Of a stretch of DNA of 64,000 bases, positions 1 to 8,086 are shown one piece after another. Every line of letters begins with the position of its first letter. The first letter of the stretch is position 1. The position numbers were made by a program, and so were the translations under genes. The notes below the pieces were generated by a model, which ran no database searches, was not told the DNA's origin, and saw only the letters and a program-made list of their open reading frames with translations. This DNA comes from Halobacteriovoraceae bacterium (GTDB taxonomy: Bacteria; Bdellovibrionota; Bacteriovoracia; Bacteriovoracales; Bacteriovoracaceae): NCBI GenBank assembly GCA_020635115.1, contig JACKAK010000008.1:124001-188000 (forward strand), in the 5' to 3' direction.

Positions 1-1
1 A

Positions 2-778
2 GGAAGCTATCTATTTGATGCTTTAGATGCTGGAGCAATTGATTACCTAGAAAAACCAAGTACGAGTGATTTGAGTGCAATTTCAAATAATCTTCTTGAA
101 AAAATTAAAATTGCAAAAGACTCAAAGAATAAGAAAAATACAGTAAAAAACAAAGGTAAAGTTGTTAATTTTCAAAATATTGGTAGTCAGGATAAAACAA
201 TTATTCTCATTGGCTCTTCAACCGGAGGGCCACAAGCGTTACTTGGACTTTTCAAGGCTCTACCAAATAATTTACCTCCCATTCTTGTATCCCAACATAT
301 GCCTAAAGAGTTTGTTGCTCATTTTTGTAAAAGGTTAACTGAGCAAACTGAATTTCAAGTAAGCCTTGGATCTCGTAATGATAAGCTATTGCCAGGACAT
401 ATTTACTTTTCGGAAGGCGATAAGCATATGAAACTAGTTAATAAGGGAAATATGTTAGGAATTGATTATGATAACTCTGGCACTTACAAGGGACCAACTT
501 CAGTTGATTGCCTTTTTCATTCTGCAGCAAAATATGCAAATGAGTATGATTTCATTAGTATTATCTTAACAGGAATGGGAAAAGACGGTGCGGAAGGAAT
601 GAAAAAACTCCATGATCAAGGTGTTTATACAATAGCTCAAGATGAAAAAAGTAGTGTAGTGTGGGGAATGGCCGGAACAGCAGTCAGTTATGGTGCTGCT
701 GATGTCGTTTTAGATATAGATGATATTCCTCAAGAAATTGTAAATCATCTCAATAAAAAAATTCAAAAGTCAGCTTAA
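2..778 (+). CDS. cheB: Chemotaxis response regulator protein-glutamate methylesterase CheB (5' truncated)
   Basis: The gene enters from outside the window. The frame is open from base 2 and first encodes the end of a receiver domain (DALDAGAIDYLEKPS, with the conserved Lys-Pro), so the TTG at 71 is not the true start. A short Lys-rich linker leads to the CheB methylesterase domain (about bases 190-770). Its Ser-His-Asp catalytic residues are visible in GSSTGGPQA, SQHMPKEF and LTGMGKDGAEG. CheB removes methyl groups from, or deamidates, glutamate/glutamine side chains of chemoreceptors in the cytoplasm once its receiver is phosphorylated by CheA. The stop codon overlaps the stop of the convergent MCE gene by three bases. 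Other che genes probably lie upstream, outside the window. Confidence 0.95.
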   Translation, partial: GSYLFDALDAGAIDYLEKPSTSDLSAISNNLLEKIKIAKDSKNKKNTVKNKGKVVNFQNIGSQDKTIILIGSSTGGPQALLGLFKALPNNLPPILVSQHMPKEFVAHFCKRLTEQTEFQVSLGSRNDKLLPGHIYFSEGDKHMKLVNKGNMLGIDYDNSGTYKGPTSVDCLFHSAAKYANEYDFISIILTGMGKDGAEGMKKLHDQGVYTIAQDEKSSVVWGMAGTAVSYGAADVVLDIDDIPQEIVNHLNKKIQKSA

Positions 779-1674
779 TTATTTTTCTTTCCTTTTATAT
801 CTTTAACGTGATCTTCCAGAATCCAAGTTTTCTGCAATGCTCTTAACGTTATTGTGAGCTCCTGAATTGCTTTCATGAGTTGTTTACTAAACCCTGGGTT
901 ATCTGCTAATTCTTTAGAAAATAACTGAAGATTATCTAATAATTGATTTACCAACTCACCTCGTTTAGATATTGGATTAAATACGCCATCTACACTAGTA
1001 AAAACTTTGTTTCCAGATTCAAAAAAATCAGGAATATATGAACTTTTTTTAGATAAGGATACTGTAATTTTTTTTAAATCACTAATCATACCATTTAAAT
1101 TTTTAAATAATGGAAGTACATTTGAGTATAGGTCTTTTAAATCTTTTTCATTCATTTCTGTTAGCAATAGCCTCATCGCTTCAGAAAGTTTACCAATTCC
1201 ATCTCCTAAATTTGCCAGTTTCCCAAATATATTAGACATATTCTTACCTGTTAGAAGGTCAGTTATGCTCAGTCCATCTTCTCCTAATATCATTCCCATA
1301 TTTGGAATTTTTTCACTTTCAATTGAACCAGGTACTATATCTATTCTTTTTTCACCTACGACAAATGATCTATATGCCCTTGCAATTGAATCTTTAGTAA
1401 GTTTATCTTGCATGCTACTAAGAACAGAAAATTTTACTTTTATTGAATTGTCCCGATCTACATAAATATCTTTAACTGTACCGACTCTTAAACCTGAGAT
1501 TGAAACCATGGAACCAATCCGTAGCCCGTCTGCATCGTTTAATTTTGTAAAATAAGTATTTTTTTTGTAAAACCAAAGATTTCGTTTTCCAATTTGATAA
1601 ATACTAGCGCCTAAAAAAATACTTACCCCCATAAGTGCTAGGAGTGACTTCTTCTCAAATGGATTTAATTTCAT
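775..1674 (-). CDS. mlaD: MCE-domain (MlaD-like) lipid transport protein
   Basis: 299 aa. One N-terminal membrane anchor (about residues 11-29) is followed by a single MCE domain (about 40-118, with DGLRIGSMVSISGLRVGTV and VGEKRIDIVPG) and a long, mostly helical C-terminal region. The family's periplasmic rings bind lipids and pass them between inner and outer membrane, working with an MlaE permease and MlaF ATPase. The gene is last in a three-gene operon: its ATG overlaps the upstream ATPase stop by four bases. The C-terminal tail is longer than in E. coli MlaD, as is common for MCE proteins outside the enterobacteria. The family is clear; whether the pathway is true phospholipid Mla transport or another MCE route is not. 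Confidence 0.85.
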   Translation of the reverse strand: MKLNPFEKKSLLALMGVSIFLGASIYQIGKRNLWFYKKNTYFTKLNDADGLRIGSMVSISGLRVGTVKDIYVDRDNSIKVKFSVLSSMQDKLTKDSIARAYRSFVVGEKRIDIVPGSIESEKIPNMGMILGEDGLSITDLLTGKNMSNIFGKLANLGDGIGKLSEAMRLLLTEMNEKDLKDLYSNVLPLFKNLNGMISDLKKITVSLSKKSSYIPDFFESGNKVFTSVDGVFNPISKRGELVNQLLDNLQLFSKELADNPGFSKQLMKAIQELTITLRALQKTWILEDHVKDIKGKKNN

Positions 1675-2438
1675 ATTTGACCTTCCATTAACGATTTGAA
1701 CTGTAGTGATGTGCTATACCAGGGGTTATCTTTTAAATTTTCCTCGTTATTTTCTAGCTTCATGTTTGATTTTGGATCAATAAACCAATCACAGATTGAT
1801 AGACCAAACGGATAATCATTTGTACCAATTAGTATTCCAGAACCTTTTATTTTCTGTATTTTTATCCAGTTCAATATCTCTGGAAGTTCAATTGTGGAAA
1901 ACAAAGAAGATGGATCATCTAATAATAAAATATCTGGGGAGAGAACAACTGATCTGGCCAGAAGCGTTCTTTTCACAATTGTCCAACTCACAAGATGTGG
2001 TCTTCTATTCCACAATTCTTCTGGAACATTGATTTCTTTTAGCGCCTTCTGTGCAAAATAAAAATCCTTCGCTCTTCCGTTATAGTAACCATGAAATTTT
2101 GCAGGCAAATCAACATTTTCTAATATTGTAAGATTTGATAACAGACCTTTATCTCGAAAAGCAAAGCCTATATGCTTTCTCCATCTAATTTGTCCCTTTA
2201 AAAGAGAAGGATCAACAAATAGCTCCTTGCCTAAAATTTTAATCGATCCACCTTGAATTTCTCCATTTCCAAGTATTAATCTTAAAAGCTGGCTTGGACG
2301 TTTCCCACCTAAAATAAGACCTATTTCATTTCTGTTAAGTTCAAAACTTAAAGATTCTTCTCTGTGAACAACATTATCGATGAGCTCGGTACTGCCTTTG
2401 AGATTTATAATTTCTAAAACAATATTACTGTCTATCAA
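1671..2438 (-). CDS. Degenerate MlaF-like ABC ATPase subunit
   Basis: 255 aa, placed between MlaE-like and MlaD-like genes, with a TTG start in a TTGA overlap with the upstream stop. The overall order and spacing match an MlaF ATPase: a Walker A region followed by LLRLILG, then a Q-loop region with LTILENVDLP, a signature region and Walker B. Each motif is altered. Walker A reads LGGKRPSQLL instead of GxxGxGKS/T. The Q-loop Gln is Arg (FRDKGLL). The signature is LVSWT instead of LSGGQ. Walker B ends in LLLDDP, with Asp for catalytic Glu. The H-loop His is Asn (GTND). The frame is intact and the hydrophobic core is kept, so it is probably expressed but may not hydrolyse ATP normally. It could be a structural pseudo-ATPase. 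Family 0.8; inactivity is inferred. Confidence 0.8.
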   Translation of the reverse strand: MIDSNIVLEIINLKGSTELIDNVVHREESLSFELNRNEIGLILGGKRPSQLLRLILGNGEIQGGSIKILGKELFVDPSLLKGQIRWRKHIGFAFRDKGLLSNLTILENVDLPAKFHGYYNGRAKDFYFAQKALKEINVPEELWNRRPHLVSWTIVKRTLLARSVVLSPDILLLDDPSSLFSTIELPEILNWIKIQKIKGSGILIGTNDYPFGLSICDWFIDPKSNMKLENNEENLKDNPWYSTSLQFKSLMEGQI

Positions 2439-3169
2439 AGTCCTACTCCATTAATGAAATAAAAACATGCACTTAAAGTAATTTGAAAACTTACTGTAAA
2501 AAAAAGTGAGTCTACAACGGCCTTATTCGTTACAATTGGAACCTCAAATGGGGCCTTATTGAGTGACATTCCTCTTGTGTAGGCAATGTGAATCACAATG
2601 CCACCAGTGATTGAAGATTTAAAAAAGAAAAACAAAAGATCACCTGGACGCAGAGAATCTGTCACATTTCCAATGAAATGAGAAATTGGAACGTAAGATG
2701 ACCAGTTTGCTCCATACCAACCACCGATTAAACAAAAACCCCAAAATACAATCGACATACATGAAAGAGAAATGATACCTGAAAATACTCTAGGTGGAAT
2801 GAGAAATTTTTTAGTATCTATTCCCATTATTTCTAATGCCTGGATTTCTTGTTGAACTTTCATCGTGGCCATTTCCGATGCTACTGCAGTTACACTTCTT
2901 GCTATTAAAATAAGTGACGTTCCAAGAGGAGTAATTTCACGAAAAAGAATTGAAACTAAAAAACTTCCAAGTTCATCATTTTTCCCAAGTGGTGATAGGT
3001 TTTCTTGAAAAGATGATGCCAGACCAACAACACTCCCGAGAATAAGAAGTAGGGGAATACTTTGTACAAATGTAAAATATATTTGCATGAGTAGTAGGTG
3101 AAAAAATTGTTCAATTTCACCTTCTTCTAATATAGTTCCTAGAATACTTTCTTTGATTTTTCTAATCAT
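2435..3169 (-). CDS. mlaE: MlaE-like ABC transporter permease
   Basis: 244 aa, several hydrophobic segments. The MlaE/YrbE signature is clear: FREITPLGTSLILIARS, then SEMATMKVQQEIQALEIMG and the IPPRVFSG stretch. It forms the inner-membrane permease of MCE lipid transporters. It is the first gene of the three-gene operon with the degenerate ATPase and the MCE protein. The ATG at 3169 lies in a short gap after the hybrid kinase gene, which is on the same strand and 37 bases upstream, so the operon could also be read through from the kinase transcript. Confidence 0.9.
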   Translation of the reverse strand: MIRKIKESILGTILEEGEIEQFFHLLLMQIYFTFVQSIPLLLILGSVVGLASSFQENLSPLGKNDELGSFLVSILFREITPLGTSLILIARSVTAVASEMATMKVQQEIQALEIMGIDTKKFLIPPRVFSGIISLSCMSIVFWGFCLIGGWYGANWSSYVPISHFIGNVTDSLRPGDLLFFFFKSSITGGIVIHIAYTRGMSLNKAPFEVPIVTNKAVVDSLFFTVSFQITLSACFYFINGVGL

Positions 3170-3206
3170 TAAATATGATTATCTCAAAAACTGACCGAGT
3201 AAACCA

Positions 3207-5870
3207 TTACGATACTTTTTTCCGTTGAAATCTATCGAAATAGTCAGATAATAAGGGTCTTAGTTTGTTCATCCGAATTGGTTTTTGAATATAATCAGTC
3301 ATTCCTGCGTTCAAACATTCTTTTATCTCAATATCAAGGACATTTGCAGTTAAGGCAATTATTTTGTCTTTGTAATTTTGTCTGGCCGAGAGTAACTTTT
3401 TAGTTGCGGTTATACCGTCCATCTCTGGCATATGAACATCCATAAGAATCAAGTCGTAATCTTTATTAAGGGCCATTTGAAGACCTTCGTTCCCATCATG
3501 AGCAATATCTATTTCATTATTCATTTTTTGAAATAACGAATGAATTAATATTTGATTTGTGGAATTATCCTCGCATACAAGAATATTATACTTTGAAAGA
3601 TCTAGTTTTTTATCTTTTGTTTTAATTTTAGGTGAGCTTAAGGGCGTTCCAATAGCTGGTTTAAATTTTGTAGTAAAGCTAAATACTGACCCGATATTTT
3701 TCTCAGATGTTACTTGAAGTGATCCTCCCATAATATTAATTAGCTTTACACTAATTGAAAGACCTAACCCTGTTCCTCCAAATTGTTTTTGAACTTTTGA
3801 ATTGGCCTGACCGAATTCGTCAAATATTCTAGAAATTTCAATGTCGGTCATTCCTATTCCAGTATCTTTTATTTCAAAATAGAGTGTATTTATATCAGTA
3901 TCAAGACTGACTTTTAATCTTACCTCACCTTGTTCAGTAAACTTGATCGCATTTCCAAGAATATTTATAACAATTTGTCTTAGTCTTCCTTTATCAATAT
4001 GTATTTCGAGATCTCTATCAAAATGACATTCAAGATCAAGTCCAATATTTTTTTGTTGGGCCATACTTTGAAACATATACATTATATTTTCCAAATATGG
4101 CCTTAGCTTTAGGTCTTCTTCAAAAAGTTCTAATTTCTTTGCTTCTAATTTTGAAAAATCAAGAATATCATTTACAATTGCGAGCAGGCCTTCACTGCAA
4201 TCAATCATTGTATTTACTATCTTATTTTGTTCCTCTGTTAGTTTTGTATCAAATAAAAGATCAACCATACCAATTATTCCATTAAGGGGCGTTCTGATCT
4301 CGTGTGACATATTGGCCAGAAATTTTGACTTGAGCTCAGTTGCTTTTATTGCATCTTCTCGAGATTTAATAATTACTTTTTCTTGTCTTTTTTCTTTTGT
4401 GATGTCTAGATTGACACCCAATACACGATAGGCCTTGTCATTGTCATCTCTAAAAACTTTTGCAATATTTTTGATATATTTAAAATTTCCGTCATTATTC
4501 TTAATTCTTAGTTCACTCTCTATTCGGTCACCTCTTATAATGGCCTCATGAAGTTCATCTTCAAATTTTTCTCTATCTTCATCACATATAAGTCTATACC
4601 AAGCACCTATACCTTCTTCCATATTCAAATTATCAATATTGTACATTGATAACATGTTTTCATCCCAAATAAGTGTGTTTGATAAGATATCAAGATCCCA
4701 AATTCCAATATTTGCCGATTGTGCCGCTAAGTTTAATCTTTCTTCACTGTGAGCGAGTTCTATTTCAGCTCGTTTACGTCCATCAATGTCTTGAAATGTT
4801 CCATAAAGTTTTTGAATTTCTTCATCATCTCTATCAACTTCACAAATGACTTTTATCCACTTAACTGTCATTTCATTAGTAATTATTTGAAATTCACCTT
4901 CGAAATTTTTCCCATGTTGAATGGCCTCATCGAATAATTCAGAAATATCATTTGATTCAATCTTTATAAAAAAACTTATAATTTTATTCAAATTAATTTG
5001 CTGATTTCTATTCATCTGAAAAATTTCATTATTAAATTCCGTCCATTTAAATTCTTTTTCAGAAATCAGATATTCCCATGATCCAATTTTGGCGGCCTTT
5101 TGTGTTCTTTGTAAAAAGAGCTCATTTTTTAAATTTTTTGTAATATCTGTCGTTGTTGCAAAAACTTTTCGCCCGGTTTGTGGATTGTTTTCGATAATTG
5201 TTCCTCTCGTTAGAGCATAAATCCATCGGCCAGAGAAGTGTTTCAATCTGTGACTACTTTCAAAATATTTATCATGTCCATTTATATGTTTGTTTATATC
5301 TTTTTTAAATTTTTCGATATCTTGAGGATGAACTCTAGAAATAATATCTTCAAGTGTTCCTAGTTGTGATTGACTGTTTTCTCCAACAAGTTTAAGCCAT
5401 TCCTTGTTGAGAATGACTTCTCCTGATTCAACATTCCACTCCCATGTTCCAACATTTGTGCCGATAAGGGCCATTTTGAATTTTTGGCCTTGAAAACGGA
5501 TTTGATCTTCAAATATTTTTTTTAAGGTAATGTCGCTACCAATAAAGACCAGAATTTTTTTACCCTCATAATTTAATAATGAAATTTTTAAATCTATCCA
5601 AAATGGTGTGCCTTGTTTAGAGATTTGCTGTAGTTCCCCCTTCCAAATATCGTTGTTTTCTACGGTATCCCAAATTTGCTTTTTATAATTTCTGTCATGA
5701 ATTGGAGAGGTCAAAGTTTTTATATCAAGTCCAAGAAGTTCATCTGCGCTATAACCAGAGATACTGCGATATCTTTCATTACAATAAATGATGATTCCTG
5801 TTTGATCAGTTATACAGGCCAGACTCATTTTCTCCATCAAATTTTTAGTAATGTTTTCAAAAGTATCCAT
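3207..5870 (-). CDS. Multi-PAS hybrid sensor histidine kinase with C-terminal receiver
   Basis: 887 aa with no obvious transmembrane segment, so probably cytoplasmic. Four PAS/PAC units fill about residues 6-495. Next come a HisKA domain (about 515-580, H-box FLANMSHEIRTPLNG), a HATPase_c domain with N, G1 and G2 boxes (NILGNAIKFTE, DTGIGM, GGTGLGLSIS) and a receiver (about 765-880, with the acidic pair in VCEDN, phospho-acceptor Asp in LILMDVHMPEMDG and Lys in QKPI). It has no HPt domain of its own. A separate HPt gene starts 31 bases upstream on the same strand, so the phosphorelay may be split between two proteins. The signal sensed is unknown; PAS domains commonly sense redox state, ligands or oxygen. 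Confidence 0.93.
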   Translation of the reverse strand: MDTFENITKNLMEKMSLACITDQTGIIIYCNERYRSISGYSADELLGLDIKTLTSPIHDRNYKKQIWDTVENNDIWKGELQQISKQGTPFWIDLKISLLNYEGKKILVFIGSDITLKKIFEDQIRFQGQKFKMALIGTNVGTWEWNVESGEVILNKEWLKLVGENSQSQLGTLEDIISRVHPQDIEKFKKDINKHINGHDKYFESSHRLKHFSGRWIYALTRGTIIENNPQTGRKVFATTTDITKNLKNELFLQRTQKAAKIGSWEYLISEKEFKWTEFNNEIFQMNRNQQINLNKIISFFIKIESNDISELFDEAIQHGKNFEGEFQIITNEMTVKWIKVICEVDRDDEEIQKLYGTFQDIDGRKRAEIELAHSEERLNLAAQSANIGIWDLDILSNTLIWDENMLSMYNIDNLNMEEGIGAWYRLICDEDREKFEDELHEAIIRGDRIESELRIKNNDGNFKYIKNIAKVFRDDNDKAYRVLGVNLDITKEKRQEKVIIKSREDAIKATELKSKFLANMSHEIRTPLNGIIGMVDLLFDTKLTEEQNKIVNTMIDCSEGLLAIVNDILDFSKLEAKKLELFEEDLKLRPYLENIMYMFQSMAQQKNIGLDLECHFDRDLEIHIDKGRLRQIVINILGNAIKFTEQGEVRLKVSLDTDINTLYFEIKDTGIGMTDIEISRIFDEFGQANSKVQKQFGGTGLGLSISVKLINIMGGSLQVTSEKNIGSVFSFTTKFKPAIGTPLSSPKIKTKDKKLDLSKYNILVCEDNSTNQILIHSLFQKMNNEIDIAHDGNEGLQMALNKDYDLILMDVHMPEMDGITATKKLLSARQNYKDKIIALTANVLDIEIKECLNAGMTDYIQKPIRMNKLRPLLSDYFDRFQRKKVS

Positions 5871-5901
5871 TGTTCATGGATCGGTAAAATTTAATGAAAA
5901 G

Positions 5902-6240
5902 TTAAATAACTTGTAACTGAGCAACCAGGTCGGATATAATCTTTTTTATTTCCAAGATTCTCGATTTTATTTCTTCATCTGAGAGTTCATTATAACTATA
6001 TTCCACTGACTCTATTAGTCCGATTATCTCTTCATCTGGATAAAAGATTGAAGTGCTTCCGCGTAATGAATGTAATTCTTTAGCCATTTGTTCCATTTCA
6101 GCAGAAATAAATGACTTATCAATCATATTTAGAAGTTGAAGCGATTTAATACTAAAATCCTTAATGAGTTTATCTAGTATATCTCTATCTTCCTCGTAAT
6201 CTTCTAAAAGAAGATCCTTATCAAACTTATGCAAGGTCAT
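5902..6240 (-). CDS. Histidine phosphotransfer (HPt) protein
   Basis: 112 aa, all helical in character. The HPt site ELHSLRGSTSIF around residue 57 carries the phosphorylatable His with the usual K/R-G-S context. HPt proteins carry phosphate between receivers. The gene sits directly upstream of, and on the same strand as, the hybrid kinase that lacks an HPt domain, so it is the natural partner for that kinase's receiver (inference from context). Confidence 0.8.
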   Translation of the reverse strand: MTLHKFDKDLLLEDYEEDRDILDKLIKDFSIKSLQLLNMIDKSFISAEMEQMAKELHSLRGSTSIFYPDEEIIGLIESVEYSYNELSDEEIKSRILEIKKIISDLVAQLQVI

Positions 6241-6317
6241 TGTTTCCTTATTTTTTTTTTACCCTTCAGTGCCATTTTATTTTATAATGAATTTAGTTTT
6301 AAAAATAGGGGAACATT

Positions 6318-6626
6318 ATGACTAAATTTGTTGTAAGAGTTGACATTGACCTCGAAGATTTGATTCCGGGTTTTTTAGAAAATCGTAGAAAAGATATCGA
6401 GACTTTTCAAAAACAATTATCTGAAAATGACGTTGATGGAATCAAAGCACTTGCACATAAAATTGCTGGAAATGCAGGTGGGTATGGCTTTGACGGTTTA
6501 GGAGAAATGGGTGCTAAGATTGAAAATTTAGCAAAAAATGGAGATATTTCCAACGTACCTTCAATAATTGAGGAAATGCAAGATTATTTAGATAATGTAG
6601 AAGTTGAATTTGAAGAGATAGACTGA
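6318..6626 (+). CDS. Histidine phosphotransfer (HPt) protein
   Basis: 102 aa. The motif ALAHKIAGNAGGYGFDGL (His near residue 54) is a canonical HPt site. It is the first gene of a three-gene plus-strand operon: its TGA overlaps the ATG of the next gene, a pseudo-receiver, which in turn overlaps a true receiver gene. A good ribosome binding site (AGGGGAAC) precedes the ATG. The 77-base gap to the divergent HPt/kinase unit must hold both promoters; a TATAAT-like box is at 6283-6288. Confidence 0.85.
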   Translation: MTKFVVRVDIDLEDLIPGFLENRRKDIETFQKQLSENDVDGIKALAHKIAGNAGGYGFDGLGEMGAKIENLAKNGDISNVPSIIEEMQDYLDNVEVEFEEID

Positions 6627-7300
6627 TGCCTAAAAAAGTATTAATTATAGATACAGACCAGAGTTCGCTATCAGTAGCAAGAAGAATCCTAGAAAATTCT
6701 GGACATGATTTATATACAATTGATGAATTAAACAATGCTGTAGCAGGAATGGAACGAATATTACCACATCTTGTTATTCTCGGTTTGGCCAATAATCCAC
6801 AGTTTGCTATAGATATTTTAAAAATGCGTACAGAAAGTAAAGTTCTTGAAAAATTGCAGTTTCTCGTTTTTTGCGGACAAAAAAATGAGAAAGAAAAGAA
6901 GATTGCTCTTGGATTAGGAGCTGTTGATTATCTTGAATATCCAATTAAAGCACAAAATTTAGTTGTGAAAGTAAAACGTTACCTCGATAATTTTGAGTTT
7001 CCAGCATATATTCCATCTCAAGATGAAAAAAAAATCGAATTGCGTATGAAAGGAGATATTGAAAAAATAAGTGAGGTATCATTGATTTTACAATGTCAGG
7101 CAAAATTTGATGGTAAAAAACAAGTCGAAATATTCTCGAATTTTCTCAGATCAATTGGAGCAGAACATTGTCAATATAAAACGTATGGCAAAAGTTCATT
7201 TGTCGACAAGGGTGTTTATAACGTAGAATTTATAATAGTAGGTGCAGATAATAATGTAACAACAAATATACGAAAAGTATCAAGAGATAAAATGAGATGA
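6626..7300 (+). CDS. Pseudo-receiver protein with C-terminal PilZ-like region
   Basis: 224 aa. Residues 1-120 follow the receiver fold, with the acidic Asp cluster near the N terminus (LIIDTDQSS) and the usual alternating strands. The phospho-acceptor position reads VILGLA, with Gly where Asp is expected, and the conserved Lys of the KP loop is Tyr (EYPI). It is therefore unlikely to be phosphorylated in the normal way. The C-terminal part (about 128-224) is beta-rich and weakly resembles the PilZ-like tail of the next gene. It is coupled by one-base overlap to the HPt gene before it and by four bases to the receiver gene after it. A scaffold or phosphorylation-independent output role is possible. 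Confidence 0.75.
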   Translation: MPKKVLIIDTDQSSLSVARRILENSGHDLYTIDELNNAVAGMERILPHLVILGLANNPQFAIDILKMRTESKVLEKLQFLVFCGQKNEKEKKIALGLGAVDYLEYPIKAQNLVVKVKRYLDNFEFPAYIPSQDEKKIELRMKGDIEKISEVSLILQCQAKFDGKKQVEIFSNFLRSIGAEHCQYKTYGKSSFVDKGVYNVEFIIVGADNNVTTNIRKVSRDKMR

Positions 7301-8082
7301 TTAAAGGACGAAGAAACTATACATTGTTAAATATTGATGATGATGATGAATTCAATGTACTTCTAAAAAGAATTCTCAAAAATTTAAATTTAAAAGTAGT
7401 TTCCACTACTGACCCAAAGGATTTCATTGAAAAATTAAAAACTGAAGAACCTGATATTTGTCTCATTGATCTTAATCTAGGATCTTCTTTTGGAGCTGGA
7501 TTTCAGCTTATCAAGGCACTGAGAAAAGTCAAAGGTCCTGAGATTCCTCTGCTTGTGATGTCTAAAAGAGCATCTAAAGAAGATATCGTAGCTGCTCTAG
7601 ATGCAGGGGCAAATGATTATCTTACAAAACCAATTGATCGCATTTTGCTTTTTAATAAAATAAATGAATATATTCGTTTATATGGGGAAGTTGTAGATAG
7701 TCTGCCTTTTTATACTGTTGCAAAAGATAAAAAAAGAGCTGAATTTAGCTTTGATTTAGAAATTGTAAATATGACCGAAAACGGTCTAACAATATGTGGT
7801 ACTGTTTATATTTCACAAGGTACTCACATAATGATAAAAAACTCTTTACTTGCGAAATTAACTGCAAGTGAGGAATCACTTGTGACTGTACAGAAATCAT
7901 GGATTGTTCGCTCTGAAGATGGAATGAATGATCTTTATTATGCTTTTTTAGAATTTGGACAAGAAGATTTTGAATTAAGAGATGCTGCTAAAGCGTGGAT
8001 TGTTGAATATGCACAAACTGTTTCAGCAGAAGAAAATAAGTTACCAAAAGGTGATGAAAATATTGAAGATGAGCTGGTCTAA
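7297..8082 (+). CDS. Response regulator with C-terminal PilZ-like domain
   Basis: 261 aa. The N-terminal receiver (about 8-128) keeps its active-site residues: acidic cluster IDDDDE, phospho-acceptor Asp in CLIDLNLG and Lys in LTKPID. The C-terminal region (about 145-235) has a beta-rich pattern with NMTENGLTI followed by GTHIMIKN, which resembles the central part of PilZ domains (NxSxxG), but no clear RxxxR motif, so c-di-GMP binding is doubtful. It is last in the HPt/pseudo-receiver/receiver operon and converges on the HPt-REC-REC gene, leaving only four bases between stops. Confidence 0.8.
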   Translation: MIKGRRNYTLLNIDDDDEFNVLLKRILKNLNLKVVSTTDPKDFIEKLKTEEPDICLIDLNLGSSFGAGFQLIKALRKVKGPEIPLLVMSKRASKEDIVAALDAGANDYLTKPIDRILLFNKINEYIRLYGEVVDSLPFYTVAKDKKRAEFSFDLEIVNMTENGLTICGTVYISQGTHIMIKNSLLAKLTASEESLVTVQKSWIVRSEDGMNDLYYAFLEFGQEDFELRDAAKAWIVEYAQTVSAEENKLPKGDENIEDELV

Positions 8083-8086
8083 AATT

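Noticed and set aside
1007..1465. 152-codon frame opposite the MCE gene
   Set aside because: The minus-strand MCE domain is clear and in an operon; the plus frame has no motif or start signal.
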